From NCBI GenBank assembly GCA_017521405.1, contig JAFXCP010000025.1, positions 1-49,736 of the forward strand: a stretch of 49,736 nt of DNA. Direction: 5' to 3'. The translations under genes and the position numbers were made by a program. This DNA is from Akkermansia sp. (GTDB lineage Bacteria; Verrucomicrobiota; Verrucomicrobiia; Verrucomicrobiales; Akkermansiaceae). Of this stretch, positions 8,388-16,352 are shown piece by piece (the stretch's first letter is position 1; every line of letters starts with the position of its first letter). The notes under the pieces are model-generated. The model did not search any database and had not been told where the DNA came from. It was given only the letters and a program-made list of their open reading frames with translations.

Positions 8388-9502
8388 TAGCGGTAAAATC
8401 CTCCCCAGTCATTGCCGAAGCGGCGGCGGCGTTCATCCGCCACGGCATTCCAGCCGGCATCCTGCACCTCTGCCACGTTAATCACATCCCCGGCTTCGTT
8501 GGTGCGGATGTAAAGCACGGAGATGCGGCGACCATCCTGCACGGTGAGGAAACGCGTGCGGCTTTCGAAGGCGTTATCCACGGAGGGAAGCGGCACATCC
8601 CGTTCATCGCGTAGCCAAGCGCGGTAGCCCTCCGGCACACTTTGCAGCCCCAGCCATTCCTCTGCCTGGCGGCGGTTCATACCGGCAAATAGTTCTTTAT
8701 CGGAAATCTCCTTCATAACCCGGTAAGCGGCATGCACGGCAGCTCGGGTGGCCAGAGGAATCCCTTGGGGGGTGATGCGGTGGGAATACATGCGTGCTTT
8801 ATCCCGCAGGAGTGCTTCTTCCGGCGTGGGCTGGGGATACAGGAACACCCAGAGCCCCAGCCCCAGTATGCCCAGAGCAATGGCTGTATTCCTGCCGGTA
8901 TGTACCAGAATAATCCGTCGCATCAGTTTGCGGAAGCGCGTAACTACACCTTCATCCCCTGGCCCGAAAAGAAACTTGGGCTGCACCCGCACCGGGTGCG
9001 CTGCAATATCCTTCACGGAGCGAGCCTTCTCCGGATTCAGCACGGCGGAGGATTGGCTCCCGCTTTCTATGTGTATGGGAGCTTCCGGGAATAAATAACG
9101 CAGCAGTACCAAACGCACCAGCACACTGCCAAAGAGAATAATGGCGTAATAGAGAAGCCCCCGGTACAGCATGCCCCCTTCAAAGGGCAGCGTGGGGCGC
9201 ACCAGTTCCGGGTACTGAGCTCGCAGCACCGGCAAGGCTGCCAGAGCTGCCACCAGCACGGTCCCCATGGCGCTAAACCATACCTTGTTGCGGTGTTTTC
9301 CTATGTAACACCACAGCTCCATCCACAGCAGGGGAAGCAGCCACAGCAGCGGCTTGAGCTGCATAATGGTAAACCCCTCCACATCTTCCAGTACGGGATT
9401 GGGGGGGAGGATGTTGTCCGGGTAAGAAAGTGTGTACAGCAGTGCTAAGGCACCCATGAGTACCAGCAGAAAACGCATCCCCAGCAAAAAGGCATTCAGC
9501 AT
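8387..9502 (-). CDS. Membrane protein of unknown function, translationally coupled to a thioesterase
   Basis: The 371-residue product is not recognised. It has about four membrane helices in the first 150 residues, a cytoplasmic or periplasmic stretch (about 150-200) rich in charged residues, a further helix (AIALGILGLGLWVFLY, about residues 208-225), and a soluble C-terminal domain of about 145 residues. That last domain contains MNRRQAEEWLGLQSVPEGYRAW and ends in a strand-rich segment followed by a tail finishing WGGFYR. The gene has its own strong promoter whose -10 box includes the stop codon of the preceding gene, and it overlaps the thioesterase start. The pairing with a thioesterase hints at lipid or acyl metabolism, but this is inference only. 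Confidence 0.65.
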   Translation of the reverse strand: MLNAFLLGMRFLLVLMGALALLYTLSYPDNILPPNPVLEDVEGFTIMQLKPLLWLLPLLWMELWCYIGKHRNKVWFSAMGTVLVAALAALPVLRAQYPELVRPTLPFEGGMLYRGLLYYAIILFGSVLVRLVLLRYLFPEAPIHIESGSQSSAVLNPEKARSVKDIAAHPVRVQPKFLFGPGDEGVVTRFRKLMRRIILVHTGRNTAIALGILGLGLWVFLYPQPTPEEALLRDKARMYSHRITPQGIPLATRAAVHAAYRVMKEISDKELFAGMNRRQAEEWLGLQSVPEGYRAWLRDERDVPLPSVDNAFESRTRFLTVQDGRRISVLYIRTNEAGDVINVAEVQDAGWNAVADERRRRFGNDWGGFYR

Positions 9503-9508
9503 GGTTTC

Positions 9509-9537
9509 ATTCTAGGCTGTGGTTTCCCCGCTGTCAA
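9509..9537 (-). promoter_or_regulatory. Consensus promoter with 6-nt gap to the start codon
   Basis: Minus-strand TTGACA (9532-9537), 17-bp spacer, TAGAAT (9509-9514), then 6 nt to the ATG at 9502. The expected transcription start coincides with the A of the ATG, so the mRNA should be leaderless. The first three bases of the -10 box are the TAG stop codon of the upstream gene. Confidence 0.8.
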
Positions 9538-10561
9538 GAGAAAGTCGGGTGTGCAGATTATCCCATCCGGCGGAGCGGAGGAGGCTTTCCTCCAGTTCCC
9601 GAGGCGGTGCTTGGGCAAGGGGCGGGAGTTGCTCGTGCGCCAGAAGCAGGGCGCAGGCATTGTGCAGAGCCATGGTGGTTTCGATAAATCGCATGGATGT
9701 GGGCTCTTCCAGCATGAAGTTAAGCGCTTGTTTGCGGTTCAGCACGCGCTCTGCCGGGATGCTCGGACCATACTCATCCTCCACGCCCAGATTCGCCAGT
9801 AATACTTGGGAACGGCAGATGCGCTCTGCATCCACAGTACCGTGCAGAGCATGGCGCTGCCCGGTGGTGGTGACGGTACACCACGAGTTCAGAATGGCCG
9901 CATTGAGGGTGTGTGCCTGCGTGGCATCCACATAGCCCACACCGCCGGGCAGGGTGTGGGGGATTATATCCGCCACGCATACATCCATACCATATTGCAG
10001 GGCATAGTGCAGTACACCCCGGCCTACTTTTCCCAAGCCCACGATGAGCAGTTTGCGCCCTTTCAGTTCTTGATATCCCAAGTGGGCAAGTGCGCGAAAG
10101 AAACCATCTCCCGTGCCGAGGCTTGTTTCCAGCAGTTTGATGCGGCTGGAATCCGCCACGAATACCGGGAAACGCGGGTTTGCATAGCGTTGTACCCCGG
10201 AGCGGGTCAGCTCGCAGGCCCCCAGCCGCGGATGCAGATGCGAAAACTGCCCGGCACAGTCCAAAGCAATATCGCAGGGCCATGCTTCCGGGGAAACACG
10301 CTGAATGCCGAATGCCGGCAAAGCGGCTTCGATGGCGGCATCGGCGGGCATGGCAGGATGCTCCGGTACGGCCAGCTCTGCCCCGGCGGCCAGCAAGGCG
10401 GCATATTTGGCCAGCGTGTTGCGGTAAATGGGGGTGCCGTCCAGAATACGCAGGCCTGCCAGCGGGCGGCTTTGTGCCCACTCTTCCGCCTGCGCGTGCA
10501 GAGCCGGCCATTCCTGCCGGGGGTAGGCTTTCTCCACAAGGCTAAGAAGCGGGTGGTGCAT
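9512..10561 (-). CDS. Divergent adenosylhomocysteinase-family NAD-binding protein
   Basis: The 349-residue product resembles the NAD-binding half of S-adenosylhomocysteine hydrolase. A Rossmann loop GLGKVGRGV follows KGRKLLIV. Before it, VADSSRIKLLE and GTGDGFFRA occupy the place of the family's substrate-linked KFDN..G segment. After it, TTTGQRHAL and LANLGVEDEYG parallel the TTTG and CNIGHFD elements. It is shorter than typical enzymes (about 430-470 residues), and the first 130 residues are poorly conserved, so true hydrolase activity is uncertain; a dehydrogenase acting on a related nucleoside or amino acid is possible. It follows a GntR-type regulator by 24 bp and is probably in the same operon. 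Confidence 0.55.
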   Translation of the reverse strand: MHHPLLSLVEKAYPRQEWPALHAQAEEWAQSRPLAGLRILDGTPIYRNTLAKYAALLAAGAELAVPEHPAMPADAAIEAALPAFGIQRVSPEAWPCDIALDCAGQFSHLHPRLGACELTRSGVQRYANPRFPVFVADSSRIKLLETSLGTGDGFFRALAHLGYQELKGRKLLIVGLGKVGRGVLHYALQYGMDVCVADIIPHTLPGGVGYVDATQAHTLNAAILNSWCTVTTTGQRHALHGTVDAERICRSQVLLANLGVEDEYGPSIPAERVLNRKQALNFMLEEPTSMRFIETTMALHNACALLLAHEQLPPLAQAPPRELEESLLRSAGWDNLHTRLSLDSGETTA

Positions 10562-10585
10562 GGATGCGGGAGGAGGCGGCGGGGG

Positions 10586-11254
10586 TTAAAGGATGTGTCG
10601 GGAATCGAAGGCTACGATGTCTGCCACAATACGGCGAGCCGCTGCGGCATCCTTGCGATGCAGGGCATCCAGCAGCTCATCGTGCAGGGCTATGGCGGCG
10701 GGGTCGTACTGCCTTTCTTCCAGCGCTTCGGTAAAATGCCGGGAGAGATAGGCGATGATGACGCGGTAGATGCGGCTCAGGATGGGATTGCGCGTGGCAT
10801 CCGCTATGGTGGCATGGAAGGCCATATCCGCTTCGATTCCCCGGCCGGAATGCGCTTTGCATGCTTGCAGAGTGGTTTGCATGCGCTGTAAATCTTCCTC
10901 CGTGCGGGTGGTGGCGGCCAGAGCTACGATAGCTTGCTCGATGGAAAGGCGGGCTTGGAGGATGGAAATCGTGTCCACATGCTCCAAGTGGTTATCCAAG
11001 GCGGCATCCAAGCGGTCGGTGGCGGTAACGTAGGTGCCGTCTCCCGGGCGGGGTGCCAGCATGCCGGCATGGATGAGACCTTGCACGGCTTCCCGCACGG
11101 TATTGTGGCTCACACCGAATTGGCCGGCCAGTTCCGGCTCCGGGGGGATGCGTTCCCCCACTTTCCAGGCACCGCTGCGGATGCTGGCTTCCATGGCTTC
11201 CCGAACTTTGACGGAGAGGGGCTGGCGGCGGATTTTTCGAAGGGAAGGAGGCAT
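10586..11254 (-). CDS. GntR-family transcriptional regulator (FadR/FCD subfamily)
   Basis: About 222 residues. The N-terminal winged helix-turn-helix has the GntR pattern (GERIPPEPELAGQFGVSHNT, then VREAVQGLIHAGML and GDGTYV). The C-terminal all-helical FCD domain shows the metal/ligand-site residues in EADMAFHATIADATRNP and in SRHFTEALEE..ALHDELL. The start at 11254 was preferred to an upstream in-frame start at 11368 because it begins just before the HTH and leaves 4 bp after the preceding ABC gene. FCD regulators usually respond to a small carboxylate and control the adjacent operon, here probably the ABC ATPase and the adenosylhomocysteinase-like gene; this is inferred from position. Confidence 0.85.
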   Translation of the reverse strand: MPPSLRKIRRQPLSVKVREAMEASIRSGAWKVGERIPPEPELAGQFGVSHNTVREAVQGLIHAGMLAPRPGDGTYVTATDRLDAALDNHLEHVDTISILQARLSIEQAIVALAATTRTEEDLQRMQTTLQACKAHSGRGIEADMAFHATIADATRNPILSRIYRVIIAYLSRHFTEALEERQYDPAAIALHDELLDALHRKDAAAARRIVADIVAFDSRHIL

Positions 11255-11258
11255 GGCG

Positions 11259-12044
11259 TTATTCGATGACCGTCCAGAGACGTCCATTGCGGGCTTTGAT
11301 GAGCCGGATATCCAAATCGAATGCACGGCGAAGGTTCTCCTCCGTAAGCACTTCCTCCCGCCGTCCATAGGCCTCGATGCAGCCTTGGCGCAGAATCATG
11401 CCGCAGGAAAATTCCGGCAATATGTCCTCAATGCGTTGGGTAATGAAAATGATGGTGAGTTCCGGCTGCCGGCGTGCCAGCTCTGCAATGGTTTGAAGCA
11501 GGAATTCCCGCCCGGCGATGTCCAGATACACGCTGGGTTCATCCAGAATCATCAGCTCCGGATTTGTCATGAGCGCGCGGGCAATGAGCACCTTTACCTG
11601 TTCCCCGGAACTCATCGTCTGTACGGGGCGCTCCGCCAGATGTTCTGCACGCAGGGATGCCAGCAGGGCAGCGGCGCGGGTTTCTTCCTCCGCCGTGGGC
11701 TCCCGGAAGAGACCGATGGTGGCATCCGGTCCGGAGAGTACCATTTCCCGCCCCGTCCAGGAGCGGTCTCCCAGCCATTGGTGCATGAGCGGGCTTACCC
11801 ATGCAATGCGTTTTCGTAGTTCCTGTAAGTTTACGGTACCGAAGCGCTTACCCAGCACTTCCACCGTGGCACCGAATACAGGCCACGCATAGCCCATGAG
11901 CATGCGCACCAAGGTGGTTTTGCCTGCGCCGTTCGCGCCTAGGATGAAGCAGCGCTCTCCGCGTTTTACTTGCCAGTTGATGTGGTGCAGAATTTCTCTC
12001 CCGGAGAGGTAGACGGTGGCGGATTCAACGTGAACGGCATTCAT
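11259..12044 (-). CDS. ABC-type ATPase subunit, orphan
   Basis: The 261-residue ATPase has Walker A GANGAGKTT, an ABC signature MSSGEQVKVLIARAL and Walker B LMILDEPSVYLD. The switch position after the D-loop reads FITQRIED, so the His normally found in 'THR/THD' is Gln. Loss of this His often lowers ATP hydrolysis in ABC proteins. The closest pattern is the ModF/YlmA-like single ATPases. No permease or binding protein is next to it. The start at 12044 (MNAVHVES) is used because the longer in-frame extension runs into the ilvC terminator and coding region. No promoter was seen between ilvC and this gene, so it may depend on read-through of the ilvC terminator. Confidence 0.8.
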   Translation of the reverse strand: MNAVHVESATVYLSGREILHHINWQVKRGERCFILGANGAGKTTLVRMLMGYAWPVFGATVEVLGKRFGTVNLQELRKRIAWVSPLMHQWLGDRSWTGREMVLSGPDATIGLFREPTAEEETRAAALLASLRAEHLAERPVQTMSSGEQVKVLIARALMTNPELMILDEPSVYLDIAGREFLLQTIAELARRQPELTIIFITQRIEDILPEFSCGMILRQGCIEAYGRREEVLTEENLRRAFDLDIRLIKARNGRLWTVIE

Positions 12045-12054
12045 GGGCTCGGAA

Positions 12055-12096
12055 ACAAAAGGAACCGGCGGGTTACGGTGGCCGCCCGCCGGTTCC
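12055..12096 (-). terminator. Rho-independent terminator downstream of ilvC
   Basis: A 12-bp GC-rich stem (GGAACCGGCGGG pairing with CCCGCCGGTTCC, 12061-12072 with 12085-12096) is followed on the minus strand by TTTTGTTT. It lies 25 bp after the ilvC stop codon and just before the ABC ATPase gene. Confidence 0.85.
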
Positions 12097-12120
12097 GATG
12101 AAGTCGGATGGTGTTTGGTT

Positions 12121-13101
12121 TTAGTTGCGCTCGAAGAGGGAGCGAATCTTGGCACCCACGATTTCCACGGGATGCTCTGCCAAAGCGGCACGCTTGGCCA
12201 GCAGGTTCGGAGCACCGGCAGCAGCCTCGGCCAGCCATACGCGGGCAAACTCGCCGCTCTCGATGCGCTTGAGGGATTCCTTCATCTTCTCCTTCACCTC
12301 CGGACCGAGAATCTGCGGGCCGTTGTAGTACTCGCCGAATTCGGCTGTGTTGGAGATAACACCGTTCATGGCCTGAATGCCCTTGTTGTAGATGATGTCC
12401 ACGATGAGCTTGGCCTCGTGTACGCATTCGAAATAGGCCATCTCGGCGGGGTAGCCGGCCTCAATCAGCGTTTCAAAACCATACTTCATCAAATCCACCA
12501 AACCACCGCAAAGCACGTTCTGCTCGCCGAAGAGGTCCTCGTATGTTTCCTGCTGCATGGTGCATTCCAGCACGCCGCCGCGGGTGAGCCCTTCGGCCTT
12601 AGCCATGGCCAGTGCCGTGGCACGGGCATTGCCCGTCGGATTCTGGAATACGGCAATCAACCCGGGGCAACCAAAGCCTTCCTCGAACACGCGGCGTACC
12701 TCCGTGCCCGGCCCCTTCGGGGCTACCATGATGACGTCCACATCTGCCGGAGGTTCAATCGTCTTGAACACATAGGCAAAACCATGAGAGCAGCACAGCG
12801 TCTTGCCGGCAGTCAAATTCGGCTTAATCTGTGTGCTGTATACCTCACCGTGGTGTTCATCCGGCAGCAGAATGTGAATAATGTCAGCCTTGGCGGAGGC
12901 ATCGGATACGCTCATGACTTCGAATCCGTCCTGCACGGCGGCGTCCCAGCTCTTGCCGGGGCGAATGCCGATGATGACATGTACACCGCTATCGCGCATG
13001 CAGAGGGCCTGGGCGCGCCCCTGAGCTCCGTAGCCAATCACGGCCACCGTCTTGCCATTCAGAACGCTCACATCGGCGTCCTTGTCGTGGAGAATATTCA
13101 T
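12121..13101 (-). CDS. ilvC: Ketol-acid reductoisomerase (class I)
   Basis: This 326-residue enzyme converts acetolactate or acetohydroxybutyrate to dihydroxy acids in valine, isoleucine and leucine biosynthesis, using NAD(P)H and Mg2+. The N-terminal Rossmann motif GYGAQGRAQAL is followed by the cofactor-specificity loop IRPGKSW. LLPDEHHGEVY, APKGPGTEVRR and FEEGFGCPGLIAV are standard family blocks. The C-terminal knotted domain carries the metal-binding acidic residues in ETYEDLFGEQNVLCGGL and in ECVHEAKLIVD. The length fits short, class I enzymes. The start at 13101 (MNILHDKDAD) matches the usual N-terminus; an in-frame ATG at 13131 would add ten residues overlapping a palindrome. ilvB/ilvN and ilvD are not in the window. 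A terminator follows immediately. Confidence 0.95.
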   Translation of the reverse strand: MNILHDKDADVSVLNGKTVAVIGYGAQGRAQALCMRDSGVHVIIGIRPGKSWDAAVQDGFEVMSVSDASAKADIIHILLPDEHHGEVYSTQIKPNLTAGKTLCCSHGFAYVFKTIEPPADVDVIMVAPKGPGTEVRRVFEEGFGCPGLIAVFQNPTGNARATALAMAKAEGLTRGGVLECTMQQETYEDLFGEQNVLCGGLVDLMKYGFETLIEAGYPAEMAYFECVHEAKLIVDIIYNKGIQAMNGVISNTAEFGEYYNGPQILGPEVKEKMKESLKRIESGEFARVWLAEAAAGAPNLLAKRAALAEHPVEIVGAKIRSLFERN

Positions 13102-13124
13102 TGTTCGAGTGATAGGTTCAATTT

Positions 13125-13141
13125 CAAACATCCGATGTTTG
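13125..13141. promoter_or_regulatory. 17-bp palindrome in the ilvC leader, possible operator
   Basis: CAAACATC-C-GATGTTTG is a perfect inverted repeat with 8-bp arms. It lies between the predicted ilvC transcription start (about 13150) and the ATG at 13101. Its position suggests a repressor or activator site, but no regulator was identified. Confidence 0.4.
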
Positions 13142-13156
13142 GAATGTTTGCGGGGG

Positions 13157-13184
13157 ATTTTAGCATTGCGGCAGGGGAATGCAA
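13157..13184 (-). promoter_or_regulatory. ilvC promoter
   Basis: Minus-strand TTGCAT (13179-13184), 16-bp spacer, TAAAAT (13157-13162). The predicted leader before the ATG at 13101 is about 50 nt. No leader peptide rich in branched-chain residues was seen in it, so classical attenuation is not supported. Confidence 0.6.
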
Positions 13185-13223
13185 GCTAAAAGTCGCATAA
13201 TGGCGCAATGTGTCAAAATTTCC

Positions 13224-13251
13224 TTGCGGCGCGGTGGAAATGTGGTAGAGT
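13224..13251 (+). promoter_or_regulatory. Promoter of the pseudopilin-tilS run
   Basis: TTGCGG (13224-13229), 16-bp spacer, TAGAGT (13246-13251) and 9 nt to the ATG at 13261. It is divergent from the ilvC promoter. Confidence 0.45.
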
Positions 13252-13260
13252 AAGGGCTGT

Positions 13261-14046
13261 ATGAAGCTTCCGAGAACATCCGCGCGCATGGCCGGATTTA
13301 CACTGATAGAGTTGATGGTGGTTATCGCCATCATGGTGACCTTGGCCTCCATAGCGGGGACGGCGTTGTATGCCCATATGGGTGCGGGGGACGAGGCAAA
13401 GTGCCGCGCCCAGCTGGAGCAGCTTTCCCAGCTGGGGGCAAAATACAGTCAGGATTTTTCGCATGCCGGGCTTTTGCCCACCAGTGGTATGGAGGACGAT
13501 GAGGATACGGAGACCGTGGACGAGAGCGAAGGTTGGTGGATTTCCATTGCCCCGGAGTTAGATGCCGTAGTATTCCCCCGCTCCGCAAAGGGAAAGATGA
13601 AAGTATCCGCCATTTTCCACTGCCCGGCCGATACTCGTAAGGACATTGGACAGGATAGCACTTTCGCCGCAGATGTGAACAGCATCTCCTACGTGTCTTG
13701 GACAGATGCCACAGAGGACCCGGATAATCCCAATTCCTGCATCCGTGTAACGGCTAAACAGCGTTTGGACAGCCTGCCCTGGCTTTCCGATGGCAATCCG
13801 GTGAAAGGCGAAAGCGTGACGGATGTGGCCAGCTTCCGCCGCATGGTGATGCCCGCTGCCGAACGCCACAACGGCAAGATTATGGTGGCCTATGCCAGCG
13901 GTGTGGTGAAAGCCGTGGAGCTGGATGAGGAGGCCGATGCTGCCAAAGCCTTCCGCAAGTTTGCCCCCGATTTAGCCGCCAAGGATAAGAAGAAATGCAA
14001 GAAGAAAGGCAAGAAGCGCCGCTCTCGCAGCGTTGATGATGAGTAA
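13261..14046 (+). CDS. Type II secretion/type IV pilus-like pseudopilin with basic C-terminal tail
   Basis: The 261-residue exported protein has a class III prepilin signal: a short basic leader ending in Gly12, then FTLIELMVVIAIMVTLAS, with the conserved Glu at position +5 of the mature chain. This is the site for a PilD-type peptidase and methylase, not encoded here. The central part carries an acidic stretch (EDDEDTETVDESEGW), Cys residues in FHCPADT and NPNSCIRV, and a KIMVAYASGVVKAVE block like the C-terminal 'H-X9-DG' region of Verrucomicrobia/Planctomycetes pseudopilins. The last 25 residues are unusually Lys/Arg-rich (KDKKKCKKKGKKRRSRS), which might bind nucleic acid or anionic surface polymers. 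The gene overlaps the start of tilS. Confidence 0.8.
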   Translation: MKLPRTSARMAGFTLIELMVVIAIMVTLASIAGTALYAHMGAGDEAKCRAQLEQLSQLGAKYSQDFSHAGLLPTSGMEDDEDTETVDESEGWWISIAPELDAVVFPRSAKGKMKVSAIFHCPADTRKDIGQDSTFAADVNSISYVSWTDATEDPDNPNSCIRVTAKQRLDSLPWLSDGNPVKGESVTDVASFRRMVMPAAERHNGKIMVAYASGVVKAVELDEEADAAKAFRKFAPDLAAKDKKKCKKKGKKRRSRSVDDE

Positions 14047-15025
14047 TCCCCTTTCACTGCCCGCCCCGCTGCCGCTGGAGGCAGCATGCTTGCCCTACAT
14101 GCAGCGCCCCATCGTACTGGGCTTAAGCGGGGGGAGGGATTCCGTGGCTCTGCTGTGCCTGCTGGTGCAGCGGGGCTGCTCCGTGCATGCATGCCACATT
14201 CACCACGGCATTCGCGGGAAAGAGGCCGATGCCGATGCGGAATTCTGCCGCAAGCTCTGTGCAAACATGAAGGTGCCTTGCACCGTGCTGCATGCGAATG
14301 TGCCGGCCATGGCTGCGGAGCAGGGGATTTCTCTGGAAACGGCCGGGCGCTTAGTACGCCGGGAATGCCTTGCCGCAATGGCACAGCGTGTGGGGGAAGG
14401 TGCTGTGGTGGCACTGGCTCACCATGCGGAGGACCAGGCGGAAACGCTCCTTTTCCGCTTGGCGCGAGGCTCTGCCGGGCTGCGCGGCATGCACCCCGTA
14501 CACGAGGCCGGCGGCTGCATCTGGCTGCGCCCCTTGCTTTCCCTGCGGCGGGCGGAACTAACCCGCTGGTTGCAGCAGGCGGCCATTCCATGGCAGGAAG
14601 ATGCCACCAACGCCGAGCCGTGCGTGGCACGCAACATCATCCGCTTGGAAGTATTGCCGGCCTTGCAAAAGGCCCTGGCGCGGGATGTGGTACCCGTGTT
14701 GAATCGCAGCTACCGCATGCAGGAAGAAACCCGCGCCGCCTTGCAGGCCGCCCTGCGTGCCCTGCCTATACTGGACCCGCAGGGAAGACTTTATCTGCCC
14801 TTCGTGTTGGAACAGCCTCCCCCCCTCCGTAAAGCCATCCTGCACGATTATCTTAGCCGCCATGCCGTACCGAATTTGAGCGAGGAGCTTGTGAGTGCCG
14901 TGGAGTCTATACTTCCCCCCACGGCACCTGCCTGCCGCGTGAATCTCCCCGGAGGATGGCGTGCCTTGCGCCGGGAAAAACGCTTGGTATTGGAACGGGT
15001 GGAGAACGTAATAAAGACTTGCTAA
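14036..15025 (+). CDS. tilS: tRNA(Ile)-lysidine synthetase
   Basis: This cytoplasmic enzyme attaches lysine to C34 of tRNA-Ile(CAU), changing its anticodon specificity from AUG to AUA. The PP-loop signature LGLSGGRDSVALLCLL (SGGRDS, about residues 31-36) binds ATP. CHIHHGIRGKEADADAEFC and VALAHHAEDQAETLLFRLARGSG-like blocks (AHHAEDQAET present) are diagnostic of TilS, as is the later LRPLLSLRRAELTRW. At about 330 residues it is a short form, lacking most of the extra C-terminal domain of the E. coli enzyme. Three candidate starts lie together (TTG 14033, ATG 14036, ATG 14039); all overlap the 3' end of the pseudopilin gene, indicating coupled translation. Confidence 0.93.
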   Translation: MMSNPLSLPAPLPLEAACLPYMQRPIVLGLSGGRDSVALLCLLVQRGCSVHACHIHHGIRGKEADADAEFCRKLCANMKVPCTVLHANVPAMAAEQGISLETAGRLVRRECLAAMAQRVGEGAVVALAHHAEDQAETLLFRLARGSAGLRGMHPVHEAGGCIWLRPLLSLRRAELTRWLQQAAIPWQEDATNAEPCVARNIIRLEVLPALQKALARDVVPVLNRSYRMQEETRAALQAALRALPILDPQGRLYLPFVLEQPPPLRKAILHDYLSRHAVPNLSEELVSAVESILPPTAPACRVNLPGGWRALRREKRLVLERVENVIKTC

Positions 15026-15047
15026 TGCGCCGGAATCCTGCTAGTCT
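15019..15047 (+). promoter_or_regulatory. Promoter of the polysaccharide deacetylase gene
   Basis: TTGCTA (15019-15024), 17-bp spacer, TAGTCT (15042-15047) and 10 nt to the ATG at 15058. The -35 box overlaps the tilS stop codon. The leader would be about 4 nt. Confidence 0.5.
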
Positions 15048-15057
15048 TTGCGGCGGA

Positions 15058-16323
15058 ATGATGAGACTGTTGCAGGTATTGCTCCTGATGCTTTGCGGCG
15101 CGGTATGCGCCCAAGTGCCGGACCCCCTCCCGGTAAACCCGGATTCCCTGCTGATGGAAATTCCCCCGGCAGAGGTGGCGGACGAAGGGCATCTTTTGGT
15201 GCCGGCTCCCGGAAAAGAGGCTGAAACAGAAGATGCCCGGCCCATCCTTTGCGTGCCCAAGGACCAAACGCGCGTGGCCGTGCTGGGCTACCACAACTTC
15301 AGCAAAACAGCCCCTGTAACGAACATGCTTATGCGCACGGAGGACTTCCGCAAGCAAATGGAGCATATCCGCGCCCAGCGTTACACCGTTATCAGCATGC
15401 AGGACTTTTTGGATTGGCGCTTCGGGGAGAAATTGCTTCCCGCCCGCTGCGTCCTCATCACTCTGGATGATGGCTGGAAAAGCGTGTATACCGATGCTTT
15501 CCCCATCCTCAAAGAATTTGGCTATCCCTTTACCCTCTTTCTTTATACCAATTACCTCCACGGCCGGGGAGATAGCCTTTCCCCCGAACAGGTGATGGAG
15601 ATGATGCAGCATGGCGCCACCATCGGCAGCCATTCCACCAGCCACCTTTACCCCTCTGCCTGGCGCAAATTGGAAAAAAAGGAGGACCCCGCCCCGCTTA
15701 TGGCAACCGTGGAAAAAGAGCTGGGGGATTCCGCCCGCAAACTCCGCCGCCTTTTCGGTGCAGCGGTGGATACATATTGCTACCCCGGCGGCTACCATAA
15801 TCCCGCCATGCTCGAAGCTCTGGAACCCTGCGGTTACAAAGCGGCTTTTACGGTAATCCCCGGTAAGGTGACGGTGGCGGAGAACCCGCAGCAAATCCAC
15901 CGCTACATGGTATTTGGGGATAATCACAGTATCTTCCGCAGTGCTATGGATTTCCGCAATGAGCAGGCGGGTACGCAGATGCTTGCCGGTGCTGCCCCGG
16001 GCTCTCTGCCGCAGGGTACACCCCCGCCTCCCTTCGATGTCTCCCCCAAACCCGGCGAAACCGTCGGGTACGATATCCCTGCCATTACCGCTTACCTGAG
16101 CGGCGTACAGGGTGTGGAACTCTCTTCTGTCCGCATGAAAGTCAGCGGATTCGGTCGTGTGCCGGTCAAAGTGGACCAGGTGACGCGAACCGTGCAGTGG
16201 GTGCCTCCCTTCCGCATCTACATGCCTAACATCTCCGTACATGTCACTTGGAACAGCGCCGATGGAACCCGCCACAAAGCGGAGTGGTCCTTCAAAGTAG
16301 CTGCCCCAGCCATGCCGGATTAA
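15058..16323 (+). CDS. Exported polysaccharide deacetylase (NodB/CE4 family)
   Basis: The 421-residue product has a signal peptide (MMRLLQVLLLMLCGAVCA). The NodB domain spans about residues 65-270. Motif 1 is LITLDDGWK with Asp137/Asp138 (base and metal ligand), and motif 2 is GSHSTSH with metal-binding His192 and His196. Then comes CYPGGYHNP, and YKAAFTVIPG closes the barrel. A C-terminal beta-rich domain of about 100 residues follows (VELSSVRMKVSGFG through the end), similar to Ig-like or carbohydrate-contact add-ons. It should remove N-acetyl (or O-acetyl) groups from an envelope or mucus glycan in the periplasm or outside the cell. The start at 15058 is chosen for the signal peptide and the promoter just upstream; a longer frame from 14956 overlaps tilS. 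Confidence 0.88.
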   Translation: MMRLLQVLLLMLCGAVCAQVPDPLPVNPDSLLMEIPPAEVADEGHLLVPAPGKEAETEDARPILCVPKDQTRVAVLGYHNFSKTAPVTNMLMRTEDFRKQMEHIRAQRYTVISMQDFLDWRFGEKLLPARCVLITLDDGWKSVYTDAFPILKEFGYPFTLFLYTNYLHGRGDSLSPEQVMEMMQHGATIGSHSTSHLYPSAWRKLEKKEDPAPLMATVEKELGDSARKLRRLFGAAVDTYCYPGGYHNPAMLEALEPCGYKAAFTVIPGKVTVAENPQQIHRYMVFGDNHSIFRSAMDFRNEQAGTQMLAGAAPGSLPQGTPPPPFDVSPKPGETVGYDIPAITAYLSGVQGVELSSVRMKVSGFGRVPVKVDQVTRTVQWVPPFRIYMPNISVHVTWNSADGTRHKAEWSFKVAAPAMPD

Positions 16324-16352
16324 CCATAATTCCAAACACACCAGAATCTTAT

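Noticed and set aside
13101-13260. Riboswitch, T-box or attenuator before ilvC
   Set aside because: The predicted leader is only about 50 nt and shows a palindrome but no leader peptide, T-box motif or terminator/antiterminator pair.
15022-16341. Open frame antisense to the polysaccharide deacetylase
   Set aside because: It mirrors the deacetylase gene, whose signal peptide and catalytic motifs are clear.
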